A stretch of 64,000 bases of DNA from contig JAKAWQ010000007.1 of assembly GCA_021816925.1 (NCBI GenBank), forward strand, positions 16,124-80,123. Reading direction: 5' to 3'. This DNA comes from Pseudomonadota bacterium (lineage in GTDB: Bacteria > Pseudomonadota > Alphaproteobacteria > Acetobacterales > Acetobacteraceae). Below the pieces are notes generated by a model that was given only the letters and a program-made list of their open reading frames with translations, did no database searches and was not told the DNA's origin. Shown here piece after piece: positions 48,234 through 57,470 of the stretch (positions are counted from its first letter, which is position 1; each line of letters opens with the position of its first letter). The position numbers and the translations under genes are program-made.

Positions 48234-49124
48234 CTGCTCGCCTGGGACGACCTGCGGAGCTTCCTGGCCATCGCACGCCATGGCTCGCTGTCGGCGGCGG
48301 CGCGGGCGGCGGGGGTGCGGCAGTCCACGATGGGAAGGCGGCTGGCAGCGCTCGAGGCGCGCGCCGGCGTGACGCTTCTCCAAAAGACGCCGCATGGCTA
48401 TGTGCCGACGCCGGCGGGTGAAGCAGCAAAGCTCGAGGCCGAGCGGATGGAGGCGGCGGCGCTTGCGGCGGAGCGCGCCATCACCGGGAGGGATGTGCGC
48501 CCCGAAGGCGAGGTGCGGCTGACCACGGTGGAGAGCTTTGCGGCCGAGGTTCTTCTGCCCATCATCGCCGAGTTTCGGGAGAGATATCCGGGCATCGCTG
48601 TGACGTTGATCACCGACCGGCGCACGCTGAGCCTCTCTGCGCGCGAGGCCGATCTTGCGGTGCGGCTGGCCCGGCCGCGCGGGGCGGAAATCCTCATCCG
48701 CCGGCTTGGCACGCTCGCGTTCGGACTCTATGCCGCGGAGGGGTATCTGGCCGGGCACAGAGCGCCGGGACCGGAGCACGACGGGGCAGGCCACCAACTG
48801 ATCCTGATGGAGGAGGACGCGCCCCTTTATCCCGAGGTCGTATTTCTGGCGCAGCGCTTCCCGCGTGCGGAGATCGGCCTTCGCAGCAACAGCCGCTACG
48901 TGCATCTTGCGGCGTGCGCGGCCGGGCTCGGGATTGCGTGCCTGGCGAATTATCTCGCCGTCGGTAGTGGGCTCATGCGCCTTCCCGGCGATCCGCCGAC
49001 GCGCGAGCTTTGGCTTGCCCAGCACAGGGATACGCGCCACACGCTCCGGATCCGGCTGCTGGCGGACGCGCTCGCTGCCGGAATCCGGCGCGCGGTCGCA
49101 ACCTCCGGCCCCGAAGAACGCTGA
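48234..49124 (+). CDS. LysR family transcriptional regulator, apparent CTG start
   Basis: DNA-binding regulator of 296 residues. The winged helix-turn-helix is WDDLRSFLAIARHGSLSAAA to RQSTMGRRLAALEARAG (about 4-44), then the effector domain (EVRLTTVESFAAEVLLPIIA). The first ATG/GTG in frame (GTG 48315) would cut the helix-turn-helix in half, while an in-frame TAG at 48222-48224 bars longer forms. CTG at 48234, 5 bases after a perfect AGGAGG, is therefore the only sensible start. It diverges from doxX and the dioxygenase, its likely targets. Confidence 0.85.
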   Translation: MLAWDDLRSFLAIARHGSLSAAARAAGVRQSTMGRRLAALEARAGVTLLQKTPHGYVPTPAGEAAKLEAERMEAAALAAERAITGRDVRPEGEVRLTTVESFAAEVLLPIIAEFRERYPGIAVTLITDRRTLSLSAREADLAVRLARPRGAEILIRRLGTLAFGLYAAEGYLAGHRAPGPEHDGAGHQLILMEEDAPLYPEVVFLAQRFPRAEIGLRSNSRYVHLAACAAGLGIACLANYLAVGSGLMRLPGDPPTRELWLAQHRDTRHTLRIRLLADALAAGIRRAVATSGPEER

Positions 49125-49128
49125 CCCT

Positions 49129-51141
49129 GTGGCAGCGTTCTATTCCGCAGGCGTCCGCGAATTCCTCGACGCCGACCCCACCTCGATTGCCGCCCGTCTT
49201 GTTGCCGAGCAGGTTCGCCATTTCCGGGTGACGGAGGCCGCGGCGATCGGCGCATGGGAGCAGACCATCGCGGTCCTGCGCGCGACGCTTGTCTCGATAC
49301 CGGCCGCGCTCGGCTGGCGGCTTCTGCTCGAATATCCATTGCTCCGACTCGGACGGCGGATCGATGCGGTGCTGCTCGCGTCGCAGATGGTGCTCGTGCT
49401 GGAGTTCAAGGCGGGGGCAAAGGAGTTTGCCGCGGCTGATCTTCGTCAAGCCGAGGATTACGCGCTCGATCTCCGCGATTTTCACGCCGCGAGCCGCGCG
49501 GTACCGATCGTGCCCGTCCTGGTGGCGACAGTGGCGGTGGCTCCAGTCCAGGGCTGGCCATTGCCAATTGCCGGTGTGGCTCAGCCCATGCGCGCCTCGG
49601 CGGAGTCGCTCGTGCTTCTGATCGGTGGGCTCGCGGCGCATTTTCCGCCGCTGCCTGCGGCCATTGATGCCCTTGGCTGGGAGAATGCGCCCTACCGGCC
49701 GGTGCCCGGCATCGTCGAGGCGGCGCGCCTTCTCTATGCAGGGCATGGCGTGGCCGAAATCACCGCGGCACGCGCGGGCTCGGCCGAGCTCGAGCGGACC
49801 ACCCAGGCGATTCTCGATGCCGTGCAGAAGGCGGAGGCGGAAGGCCGGCACCTCGTGATGTTCGTTACCGGCGTGCCCGGAGCGGGAAAGACGCTGATCG
49901 GCCTCAACGTCGTGTTCGGCACCGGTCGCCGTCTCGGCGCTGCCTATCTGACCGGCAATCCCACCCTCGTGCACGTGCTTCGCGAAGCACTGGCGCGTGA
50001 TTCAGTCCGGGAACGCCCCGGCCGGCTGCGTCAGGCGAGACAGGAGGTCGAGGGAAAAATTCAGCGCCTGCCCCTCTTTCGCGACGATTACCTGAGGCAC
50101 CCGGATCATGTGCCGCCCGAGCGCGTGGTGGTCATTGACGAGGCGCAGCGCTGCTGGTCAGAGGAATATGCCGTCCGCAAGACACGCGACCGCCGCCCGG
50201 CGCTGACCCGATCCGAGCCCGCGCATCTCTTGGACATCATGGCGCGGCACCGCGATTGGGCGGTTCTGGTCTGCTTGGTTGGCGGCGGGCAGGAGATCCA
50301 CACCGGGGAAGGCGGACTTGCCGAATGGGGGCTCGCGCTCGAAGCCCGCCCGCTCTGGCACATCGAGGCGGCAGGCACGGTCTTGCAGGCGAGCGACCCG
50401 CGCCAGCGCCTGCCGACCCTCTCCCGCCTCCGGACAACGGGGGCGCTCGATCTCGCCGTGCCGGCGCGGGCGATTCGCAACGCGGCGGCACCGGCCTGGG
50501 TGGATGCCGTGCTCGCCAACGATCCGACTTGGGCGAAAGGGATCGTGGCGGCGGAAGGCGGAGTGCCGTTCCGCCTGACCCGCGATTTCGATTCCATGCG
50601 TCGGTACCTCCGCGCGCTCTCTGCCGGGGGATGCCGTGGCGGCCTCCTCGCCAGTGCAGGCGCACGGCGCCTGCGCGCCGAGGGACTGGGCGCGGAACTG
50701 CCGCACATGGATGTCGGCGCGGTAACCTGCTGGTTCCTCGATCGCTGGCCGGACGTGCGGGCCTCGGATGCGCTCGAGGTGCCCGCCACGGAATTCTGCT
50801 GCCAGGGGCTCGAGCTCGACCACGTGGGCCTTTGCTGGGGCGGCGACCTCATCCGCCGGCAGGATGAGTGGCAGGTGCGCGAATTTCGTGGCACCGGCTG
50901 GACTATGCCGCGAGGCTCCGAGAAGATCGCCAATACCAAAAACACCTATCGCGTTCTGCTGACGCGGGCTCGCTATGAGACGGTCATCTGGCTGCCGCGC
51001 GGTGATGCTCTGGATGGCACCCGCCCGCCGGAGGTCTATGACTCTGTCGCACGCTTTCTGCTCGACTGTGGCGTGCATCCGTTGGATGATCCGCAACCTG
51101 AGCGTTCCAATCTCCCACCCCAATTGTTCCTGGTGCCCTGA
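49129..51141 (+). CDS. DUF2075 ATPase/helicase-like protein with N-terminal nuclease-like domain
   Basis: A 670-residue protein. The N-terminal ~200 residues contain RRIDAVLLASQMVLVLEFKAG, which fits a PD-(D/E)XK nuclease core (Asp, then Glu-x-Lys). The P-loop region has Walker A GVPGAGKTLIG and Walker B VVVIDEAQR, then superfamily-1-type segments (VCLVGGGQEIHTGEGG, STEFCCQGLELDHVGL-like, NTYRVLLTRAR). DUF2075 is related to Schlafen group 3 and viral helicases. GTG start 4 bases after lysR. Nuclease-ATPase fusions occur in phage defence, but no partner defence gene is adjacent. Confidence 0.8.
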   Translation: MAAFYSAGVREFLDADPTSIAARLVAEQVRHFRVTEAAAIGAWEQTIAVLRATLVSIPAALGWRLLLEYPLLRLGRRIDAVLLASQMVLVLEFKAGAKEFAAADLRQAEDYALDLRDFHAASRAVPIVPVLVATVAVAPVQGWPLPIAGVAQPMRASAESLVLLIGGLAAHFPPLPAAIDALGWENAPYRPVPGIVEAARLLYAGHGVAEITAARAGSAELERTTQAILDAVQKAEAEGRHLVMFVTGVPGAGKTLIGLNVVFGTGRRLGAAYLTGNPTLVHVLREALARDSVRERPGRLRQARQEVEGKIQRLPLFRDDYLRHPDHVPPERVVVIDEAQRCWSEEYAVRKTRDRRPALTRSEPAHLLDIMARHRDWAVLVCLVGGGQEIHTGEGGLAEWGLALEARPLWHIEAAGTVLQASDPRQRLPTLSRLRTTGALDLAVPARAIRNAAAPAWVDAVLANDPTWAKGIVAAEGGVPFRLTRDFDSMRRYLRALSAGGCRGGLLASAGARRLRAEGLGAELPHMDVGAVTCWFLDRWPDVRASDALEVPATEFCCQGLELDHVGLCWGGDLIRRQDEWQVREFRGTGWTMPRGSEKIANTKNTYRVLLTRARYETVIWLPRGDALDGTRPPEVYDSVARFLLDCGVHPLDDPQPERSNLPPQLFLVP

Positions 51142-52019
51142 TGATCCGCCGCGTCCTCTTCCTCGTCCTCCTCCTGCTCCTACCAGCAGCAAATGGTCCG
51201 GCCGCAGCCGCCGTGCTCAAGGTGGCGACCTGGAATCTGGAATGGCTGACCCTTCGCCACCCGGGCGATCCCGCCCTGCCATCCGACGTCAAGCCGCGCA
51301 GCCCGCAGGACTTCGCCCGTTTGCGCGCCTACGCCAAGATCCTGAACGCGGACGTCGTCGCGATGGAAGAAGTGGATGGGCCCGCCGCGGCAGCCAAGGT
51401 CTTCCCGCCCGATCGCTACGCGCTGCACTTCACCCGCGATCACGTGGTGCAACGCGTCGGGATTGCCATCCGTCGCGGTATCTCGTTCACCGCCAATCCT
51501 GACGTGCGTGGCCTTGATCCGTATCCACCGGATGCAACGGAGCAATTGCGCAGCGGCGCCGACGTCACGCTGCATCTCGGCGGTACGAACCTTCGCATCC
51601 TCGCCGTGCACCTGAAAACCGGCTGCATCGACGTCTCGCTCCACAACCGCCGGCGCGCCTGCTTCGTGCTCCGCGAACAGCTTCCCGTGCTCGAGCACTG
51701 GATCGCCGCGCGCCGCCGCCACGGCACGCCGTTTCTCATCCTCGGGGACTTCAATCGCGTGCTCGGCCCGCGCGACGCCTTCCTCGCCGGCCTCGATCGC
51801 ATCACGCCGCTCGCGGTGGCGACCGAGGGCTATCGGAATCCCTGCTGGGGCGGGAGGTACAGCACATTCATCGACCAGATTCTCGCCGGAGACGCCGCGC
51901 GGGAATGGATGGATCCTGCCTCGTTCCGCGTGCTGGTCTATCGCGAGACAGCGCCGGTGTGGCGTGATCGGCTTTCGGATCACTGCCCGGTCTTGGTTGA
52001 TCTGAAGGTGCCCGGCTGA
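51141..52019 (+). CDS. Exported endonuclease/exonuclease/phosphatase family protein
   Basis: A 292-residue protein with a signal peptide (RVLFLVLLLLLPAANGPAAA) and the EEP fold: VATWNLEWLT (about 29-38), ADVVAMEEVDG with the metal-binding Glu, LAVHLKTGC with catalytic His, LILGDFNRVLGP and the terminal RLSDHCPVLVDL. The metal-dependent hydrolase core is complete. Its ATG shares one base with the DUF2075 stop. Possible substrates are extracellular DNA or phosphoesters. Confidence 0.88.
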   Translation: MIRRVLFLVLLLLLPAANGPAAAAVLKVATWNLEWLTLRHPGDPALPSDVKPRSPQDFARLRAYAKILNADVVAMEEVDGPAAAAKVFPPDRYALHFTRDHVVQRVGIAIRRGISFTANPDVRGLDPYPPDATEQLRSGADVTLHLGGTNLRILAVHLKTGCIDVSLHNRRRACFVLREQLPVLEHWIAARRRHGTPFLILGDFNRVLGPRDAFLAGLDRITPLAVATEGYRNPCWGGRYSTFIDQILAGDAAREWMDPASFRVLVYRETAPVWRDRLSDHCPVLVDLKVPG

Positions 52020-52084
52020 GCCGTGGCGGATTGGCGCCGCGCGGTCTCCCTGACATCATCGGTGGCACAATCGAAGGACTGACC

Positions 52085-52840
52085 ATGCCCCTCACCTACT
52101 TGGTCTCCGGTGCCTCCTCTGGCTTCGGTGCGGCGATCGCCCGGCGAACGATCGCCGACGGCCACCGTGTGATCGCCGCAGCCAGGCGCCGCGACCGCCT
52201 CGAAGGGCTGCGCGCGGAGTTGGGCGAGCGGTTGCTGCCGCTGCCGCTCGACGTGACCGACAGGGCGGCGGTCGCCACACTTCCCGCCAGCCTGCCCGAG
52301 GGCTGGCGGGAGGTCGATGTGCTGGTGAACAACGCAGGCCTCGCCCTTGGCCTCGATCCCGCGCAACGGGCCAAGCTCTCCGATTGGGACACCATGGTGG
52401 CGACCAACGTCACTGGCCTCCTGCATCTGACGCACGCCATTCTACCCGGCATGGTAACCCGCGACCGTGGCCATGTAATCAATCTGAGCAGCACGGCCGG
52501 GCGTTACCCCTATCCGGGAGGGCACGTGTACGGCGCCTCCAAGGCGTTCGTGATGCAGTTCAGCCTCAATCTCCGCGCCGACCTCGTCGGCACCAACGTG
52601 CGCGTGACCGACCTCGAGCCGGGGCTGGTCGGCGGCACCGAGTTCAGCACGGTGCGGCTCGGCGATCCGGCGCGGGCGGCGGTCGTATATGCCGGAACGA
52701 CACCGCTCACGCCGGCGGACATCGCCGAGGCGGTCGCCTGGGTCGTCGGGCTGCCGGCGCATGTGAACATCAACCGGATCGAGATCATGCCGACCTGCCA
52801 GGCACCCGGGCCGCTTGCGATCAAGCGGCGTGAGCGCTGA
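52085..52840 (+). CDS. SDR-family NADP-dependent oxidoreductase (YdfG-like)
   Basis: Short-chain dehydrogenase of 251 residues, closest in motif to 3-hydroxy acid / L-allo-threonine dehydrogenase YdfG: SGASSGFGAAIARR (about 8-21), VLVNNAGLALGLDPAQ, HVINLSSTAGRYPYPGG and the catalytic YGASKAFVMQFSLNLRAD; EFSTVRLGD and NINRIEIMPTCQ are also YdfG-like. AAGGA precedes the ATG at 52085. It is 66 bases after the EEP gene and convergent with the inositol monophosphatase gene. Confidence 0.9.
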   Translation: MPLTYLVSGASSGFGAAIARRTIADGHRVIAAARRRDRLEGLRAELGERLLPLPLDVTDRAAVATLPASLPEGWREVDVLVNNAGLALGLDPAQRAKLSDWDTMVATNVTGLLHLTHAILPGMVTRDRGHVINLSSTAGRYPYPGGHVYGASKAFVMQFSLNLRADLVGTNVRVTDLEPGLVGGTEFSTVRLGDPARAAVVYAGTTPLTPADIAEAVAWVVGLPAHVNINRIEIMPTCQAPGPLAIKRRER

Positions 52841-52853
52841 CCGGGCTCCTCGG

Positions 52854-53645
52854 TCAGGGCTCGAGCGCGATGCCCGTCAGGGCAGACATCTCCGCGGCGA
52901 TCCCCGGCGTGGCGGCGAGCACCGGCGCGCCGTGCTCAAGCCCGCCGGCAGCAAGAAAGGGGCTAATGCGCCCGCCTGCCTCCTGCACGATCAAGAGGCC
53001 CGCCAAGCAGTCCCAGGCATTGATGTGCAGTTCGGCATAGGCGTCGGAGCGGCCATCGGCCACGTAGGCAAGACCGAGCGCGCCCGATCCGCCGCGCCGC
53101 ACTCCTGCGCCCGCTGCAAGCGCGTGCGCAACGCAGTCGAGGTAGCGCGCATCGGCAATGCGGGTTGACCAGCCGATCTCGACCGTCGCCTTGGACATGG
53201 TCGCGGTTGGCGCGACCGCAATGGGACAGCCGTTGCGCGTGGCGCCGCGGCCGCAACGGGCCAGGTACAGCTCCTCACGTAAGGGATCGAGGATCGCTCC
53301 GAGCGTCATCTGCCGGCCGAGGAGAAAAGCGACCGAGATGCAGAAATGCGGGAGGCCACGAACGAAGTTCGCCGTGCCGTCAATCGGATCGACGACCCAG
53401 AGCCGGGCGCCACGCACCCCGCCCGTTTCCTCGCCCAGGAATGCATCCGAGGCAAAGGCGCCGAGCAACCGCTCCTTGAGCAGATGCTCGACCGCTCCAT
53501 CGGCGGCGCTGATGAAATCCTGATGGCCCTTCAATCCAACCGCAAGCCGCGAGGGCTCGGCCAGGAACGCCCGCACCTCCTTGCCCGCATCGCGAATGGC
53601 CGCAAGCAGCTCCCTTTCGCGCGCATCGATCTCGTTCTCCGTCAC
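52854..53645 (-). CDS. Inositol monophosphatase family protein
   Basis: Mg-dependent phosphatase acting on inositol phosphates or similar sugar phosphates, 263 residues. The motifs are FLGEETGG (about 69-76), the metal site VVDPIDGTANFVRGLPHF and the C-terminal LHINAWDCLAGLLIVQEAGG, with the Asp of WDC. The GTG at 53645 is preceded by GGGAGAAG; the upstream open frame overlaps the lacI gene and is not family-like. It is the last gene of the iolD-ABC-lacI string, consistent with inositol metabolism. Confidence 0.9.
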   Translation of the reverse strand: MTENEIDARERELLAAIRDAGKEVRAFLAEPSRLAVGLKGHQDFISAADGAVEHLLKERLLGAFASDAFLGEETGGVRGARLWVVDPIDGTANFVRGLPHFCISVAFLLGRQMTLGAILDPLREELYLARCGRGATRNGCPIAVAPTATMSKATVEIGWSTRIADARYLDCVAHALAAGAGVRRGGSGALGLAYVADGRSDAYAELHINAWDCLAGLLIVQEAGGRISPFLAAGGLEHGAPVLAATPGIAAEMSALTGIALEP

Positions 53646-53679
53646 GCTTCTTCTCCCGCGCTCGCCGGCCCAAGCCGCA

Positions 53680-54702
53680 TCACTTCGGCCGGACGCTTTG
53701 CCGCTCGACCAGGGAAACGGGCAGCACCGCCGGCGCTCGTCCGGGAGCGGGCTCATCGTCGCGCGCGATCGCGTGCATCACTGCCGCGACGAGTTGCGGC
53801 ACCGACTGGCGGATGGTGGTCAGCCGATAGGCATGCCAGGACGCCTGCGGGATATCGTCGAAGCCGATGACCGAGAGATCTTCGGGCACGCGCCGATCGC
53901 GCTCATGGCGTGCCACGTCCATGAATCCCATCGCGATCAGGTCGGTGACGCAGAACGCTCCTTCGATCCGCGCGCGCCCGAGAAGGTTGCGCGCTGCAGC
54001 GACGCCGGTCTCGTAGCCGGTCGGCCCCTCGCACCAGATGACGGGCTCGATACGCCTGCGGGTGAGGTATGCGCGGAACGCTTCGATGCGGCGCATGATG
54101 CTTGCGGTGCCGCTGGCGCTTCCGATCAGCGCGAGGCGGCGGCAGCCGGCGCTGAGCAGGCGTTCGGCCGCGAGCCTCGCACCGCCCGCGTCGTCGCAGA
54201 GGATGGTGTGTGCGGCAACGTCGGGCAGTGGCTTGTTGATCAGGATCACGCGGAGCCCGGAGCGGCGGCATTCCTCGACGATCGCCGTCGGCGGCGTGCC
54301 GGACAGGATGACCACCGCGCGGGCGCGAAATTCGAGCAGGTTGGCGATCAATGGTGCCACGTCGCGCCCTGGCCGATCTGCATTCAGCAGCAGGCACTGC
54401 ATGCCGTGCGAGAAGAGGGCCTCGCTCAGCGCCGCCACCTGGCTTGCGTGGAACGGGGTTCCGAGATTGGCACCGACGAGGCCCACGAGGTGGGAACGCG
54501 AACGGATCAACCCCTGCGCCAGCCGATTGACCCGGTAGCCCATCTCGGAGGCCGCGGTGATGATGCGGCTGCGCGCCTCGGGAGAAACGTTCTTGCCGGG
54601 CGTGAAGGCACGGCTCACGGTCGAGCGCGAGACGCCGGCCCGCCGTGCGACGGCGCCGGCGGTGACGAAGCGCGCCGGCCCGGGTTCAGCGCGCCGGGGC
54701 AT
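53680..54702 (-). CDS. LacI family transcriptional regulator
   Basis: Sugar-responsive repressor of 340 residues. The DNA-binding domain VTAGAVARRAGVSRSTVSRA (about 14-33) and hinge (EMGYRVNRLAQGL) precede a periplasmic-binding-type core (LVGLVGANLGTPFHA, LSVIGFDDIPQASW). The ATG at 54702 lies 17 bases inside the end of the ABC ATPase gene, so the two are cotranscribed. It very likely controls the iolD-ABC operon through the palindrome at 58669-58682, which has the central CG of LacI-type operators. Confidence 0.9.
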   Translation of the reverse strand: MPRRAEPGPARFVTAGAVARRAGVSRSTVSRAFTPGKNVSPEARSRIITAASEMGYRVNRLAQGLIRSRSHLVGLVGANLGTPFHASQVAALSEALFSHGMQCLLLNADRPGRDVAPLIANLLEFRARAVVILSGTPPTAIVEECRRSGLRVILINKPLPDVAAHTILCDDAGGARLAAERLLSAGCRRLALIGSASGTASIMRRIEAFRAYLTRRRIEPVIWCEGPTGYETGVAAARNLLGRARIEGAFCVTDLIAMGFMDVARHERDRRVPEDLSVIGFDDIPQASWHAYRLTTIRQSVPQLVAAVMHAIARDDEPAPGRAPAVLPVSLVERQSVRPK

Positions 54703-55780
54703 CGGCTGCCTCTGCGTCAGCGGGCACCACCACGAGCTTTTCCGCCGGCAGAAAGACCGTGACCTCATCGCCACGAACCAGCGAGGCGGCTCCAACCGGC
54801 GCCACCGCCTTCATCTTGAGACCCTGCCCCCATTCCAGCACATACTCAGTGTGATCACCCATGAAGGCGATCGCCGCGACATGGCAGACGAGCCGGTTCT
54901 CGCCCAGCTGCGCGGAGGTGCAGAGCACGACATCGCTGGCATGGATGAAGGCAATCGCCGGACCCGAGATGCCCCGCCCATCCGCGGGCCTGAGCGCGCC
55001 CGCCCCGGCAGCCAGACGGCCGAGCCCACCCTGCATCTCCAGCGTCAGCGAATTCGCATAGCCGACAAAGCCGGCGACGAAAGCGCTTGCCGGCCGACGA
55101 TGGATGACCTCCGGGGTATCGAACTGCACGATCCGCCCGGCCTGCATCACCGCGATCCGATCGGAGAGCGCCAGCGCCTCGCGCTGGTCGTGGGTGACAT
55201 AGACGGACGTAATCTCGAGCCGGCGGGTGACCTCGCCGATCTCGAAGCGCAGCTCTTCGCGCAGGCCCGCATCGAGGTTGGAGAGCGGCTCGTCCAGCAG
55301 CAGAATCCGTGGCCGATAGACGATGGCGCGCGCCAGCCCGACGCGCTGCTGCTGGCCGCCGGAAAGCTGCCTCGGATAGGCCCCGGCATGACGATCGAGA
55401 TGCACCATCGCGAGCGCCTCCGTCACGCGGCGCCGGCGGAGCCCCTCCGGTTCGCGCCGAACTTCAAGCGGAAAGGCAACGTTCTCGGCAACCGTCATAT
55501 GCGGGAAAAGGGCAAAGCTCTGGAAGACCATGCCCATGTTGCGGTGCCAGGTGGGCACGCCGGTTACGTCCTCTCCATCCACCAGCACGCGGCCCTGATC
55601 AGGCACGATCGAACCTGCGATCAACCGGAGAAGCGTGGTTTTGCCGCACCCCGAGGGGCCGAGCAGAGAGACGAACATGCCCGCCGGCACGGCCAGCCCA
55701 ACGTCGGCAAGGGCAAGGAAGGAGCCGAAGCTTTTGCGCACGTGCTCAAGCGCCAGTCGCGGCAGCGGTGCGGCTGTCAT
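54686..55780 (-). CDS. ABC transporter ATP-binding protein, PotA/FbpC type
   Basis: Importer ATPase of 364 residues. The nucleotide domain has Walker A GPSGCGKTTLLR (about 38-49), signature YPRQLSGGQQQRVGLARAIV, Walker B LLLDEPLSNLD and the switch VYVTHDQREALAL; a C-terminal TOBE regulatory domain follows (FVAGFVGYANSL, LEWGQGLKMKAVAP). Start overlaps the permease stop (ATGA). This belongs to a putrescine/spermidine/iron-type importer, but the surrounding inositol genes suggest a cyclitol or sugar phosphate substrate. Confidence 0.9.
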   Translation of the reverse strand: MTAAPLPRLALEHVRKSFGSFLALADVGLAVPAGMFVSLLGPSGCGKTTLLRLIAGSIVPDQGRVLVDGEDVTGVPTWHRNMGMVFQSFALFPHMTVAENVAFPLEVRREPEGLRRRRVTEALAMVHLDRHAGAYPRQLSGGQQQRVGLARAIVYRPRILLLDEPLSNLDAGLREELRFEIGEVTRRLEITSVYVTHDQREALALSDRIAVMQAGRIVQFDTPEVIHRRPASAFVAGFVGYANSLTLEMQGGLGRLAAGAGALRPADGRGISGPAIAFIHASDVVLCTSAQLGENRLVCHVAAIAFMGDHTEYVLEWGQGLKMKAVAPVGAASLVRGDEVTVFLPAEKLVVVPADAEAADAPAR

Positions 55781-56592
55781 GCGCCCTTCAACCCCCCAAG
55801 CAGATTCTCGGGCCGCACCAGACGAACGAGGCCGAACAGGAACAGGAGCGAGGGGATCAGCAGGATTACGCTGATCGCGCTCGCGACAGAGATATAACCC
55901 CCACCGATCGAAAGATAGGTCTGCACCGGCAGGGTCACGGTATCCGGCCCATACACGAGCAGGGTCAACACAAAATCATTGTAGGAGGCAAGAAACGAGA
56001 AAAGTGCGGCTGCGACGAGACCGGGCATGGCGAGCGGGAGGATCACCTTGCGGAAGAGCTGCGGCGTGTTGCAGCCCAGCACACGTGCCGCCTCGAGGAG
56101 CCGTGCATCCATGGTCTCGAACGTACTGGCGAGCACCAGAACTGCAAATGGCGCGGCGAGTATCACATGGGCAAGCGCGATGCCGAGATAGCTGTTGATA
56201 AGATGGAGTGCATAGAAGACCTTCGCTACGCCGAGCGCAAAGCTGATTTCCGGGATCATCCTCGGCAGCAGGATGGCGGCGATCAGCGCCGATTTGAACG
56301 GCACGTGGTGCCGTGCCAGCGCCCAGGCTGCCGGGATCGCGAGTGCAAGCGAGACCACGGTCGCGATGAGCGCGATCGCCACCGTGTTCACGAGCACCTG
56401 CACGAGATCGACGGTCTTGATTGCCCACCCGAACCAGCGGAGGGTCCAGGTCGGAGGCAGAAGCCGCATGCCGAACCAACCGGAACCGAACGCTTGCAGC
56501 CCGACCATCACGAACGGAAGTATGATGAAAAGTACGAAGGCCAGGAGCAGTACCGCGCGCAGCGCGCCTGCCCCAGCCCGCACCGAGCTCAT
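55777..56592 (-). CDS. ABC transporter permease (PotC-like)
   Basis: Second membrane subunit, 271 residues with six helices. The family EAA loop is ARLLEAARVLGCNTPQLFRKVILPLAMPGL, and the first helix is LRAVLLLAFVLFIILPF. The ATG overlaps the preceding permease stop (ATGA), and its stop overlaps the ATPase start. The upstream-extended frame (from 56787) lies in the first permease and is not family-like. Confidence 0.9.
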   Translation of the reverse strand: MSSVRAGAGALRAVLLLAFVLFIILPFVMVGLQAFGSGWFGMRLLPPTWTLRWFGWAIKTVDLVQVLVNTVAIALIATVVSLALAIPAAWALARHHVPFKSALIAAILLPRMIPEISFALGVAKVFYALHLINSYLGIALAHVILAAPFAVLVLASTFETMDARLLEAARVLGCNTPQLFRKVILPLAMPGLVAAALFSFLASYNDFVLTLLVYGPDTVTLPVQTYLSIGGGYISVASAISVILLIPSLLFLFGLVRLVRPENLLGGLKGA

Positions 56593-57470
56593 AAAGTCGT
56601 GCTCCCGCCGGCCCGGTTCGCCCGCTGATACGCAATCACGAGCACGCACTGGATGATCCCCATGACCACAGCCATCGCACTTGCGCGATTCCAGTCCAGG
56701 AAGACGGTCGCCACTGTATAGATCCGCACCGCGATCGGCTGGTAGTTGCCGCCGGCGATCAGCGGAACGCTGAACGCACCGAAGCACTGGACGAAGATCA
56801 GGATGGCACCGGCCAAGAGGCTCGGCCTGAGCAGGGGAAGCAGGATGCGGCGAAAGACGACGAGCGGCGGCGCACCCATCACTCGGCCGGCCTCTTCGAG
56901 CGCGGGGTCGATCGCGCTCAGTCCGGAAAGGATCACCAGCGCGCCGTAAGGAAAGAACATCCAGACATAAAAGAGGACGAGGCCTGGGATTGTATAGTCG
57001 ATGAGCAGAGGCTCGTGCACGACGTGCAGCACGTGCACGAGGAAGAAATTGAGCCAGCCCGTCCGGTCGTAAAGGATAAGCAGGCCGAGCGCGCCCACCA
57101 ACGTTGGGATGATGATCGGAAGCATGGTCAGGAACAGGATCGCCTGCTTGCCGCGGAACCGCCGGCGGAGCGCAAGACCGAGCGGCAGGCAGAAGCCGAC
57201 GGCGAGGATCGTCGCCGCGATCGAGAGGAAAAGGGTCAGCGCCAGGGTGTCAAGCCCGGCGCGGCTCGCGACGAAGGAAGTGTAGTTGGCAAGGGTGGGG
57301 CCGACGCCGGCCTTGCCCTGCAGGCTCTCGACGATCGTGTAGAGGACCGGAAAGTAGAATGCGGCAGCCAGGAACAGGAGGAGCGGCAAAAGGCCGAGCG
57401 CCCATACGGGCGCGGCCAACAGGCTCCAGCGTCGGCGCGACGATCCGAGCTCGGCGCCGAGCGTTCTCAA
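56589..57470 (-). CDS. ABC transporter permease (PotB-like)
   Basis: First membrane subunit, 293 residues with six helices. The EAA loop is DPALEEAGRVMGAPPLVVFRR, and the N-terminal helix is VWALGLLPLLLFLAAAF. Start and stop overlap the neighbouring binding-protein and permease genes by ATGA, so subunits are translationally coupled. It pairs with the permease at 55777-56592. Confidence 0.9.
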   Translation of the reverse strand: MRTLGAELGSSRRRWSLLAAPVWALGLLPLLLFLAAAFYFPVLYTIVESLQGKAGVGPTLANYTSFVASRAGLDTLALTLFLSIAATILAVGFCLPLGLALRRRFRGKQAILFLTMLPIIIPTLVGALGLLILYDRTGWLNFFLVHVLHVVHEPLLIDYTIPGLVLFYVWMFFPYGALVILSGLSAIDPALEEAGRVMGAPPLVVFRRILLPLLRPSLLAGAILIFVQCFGAFSVPLIAGGNYQPIAVRIYTVATVFLDWNRASAMAVVMGIIQCVLVIAYQRANRAGGSTTL

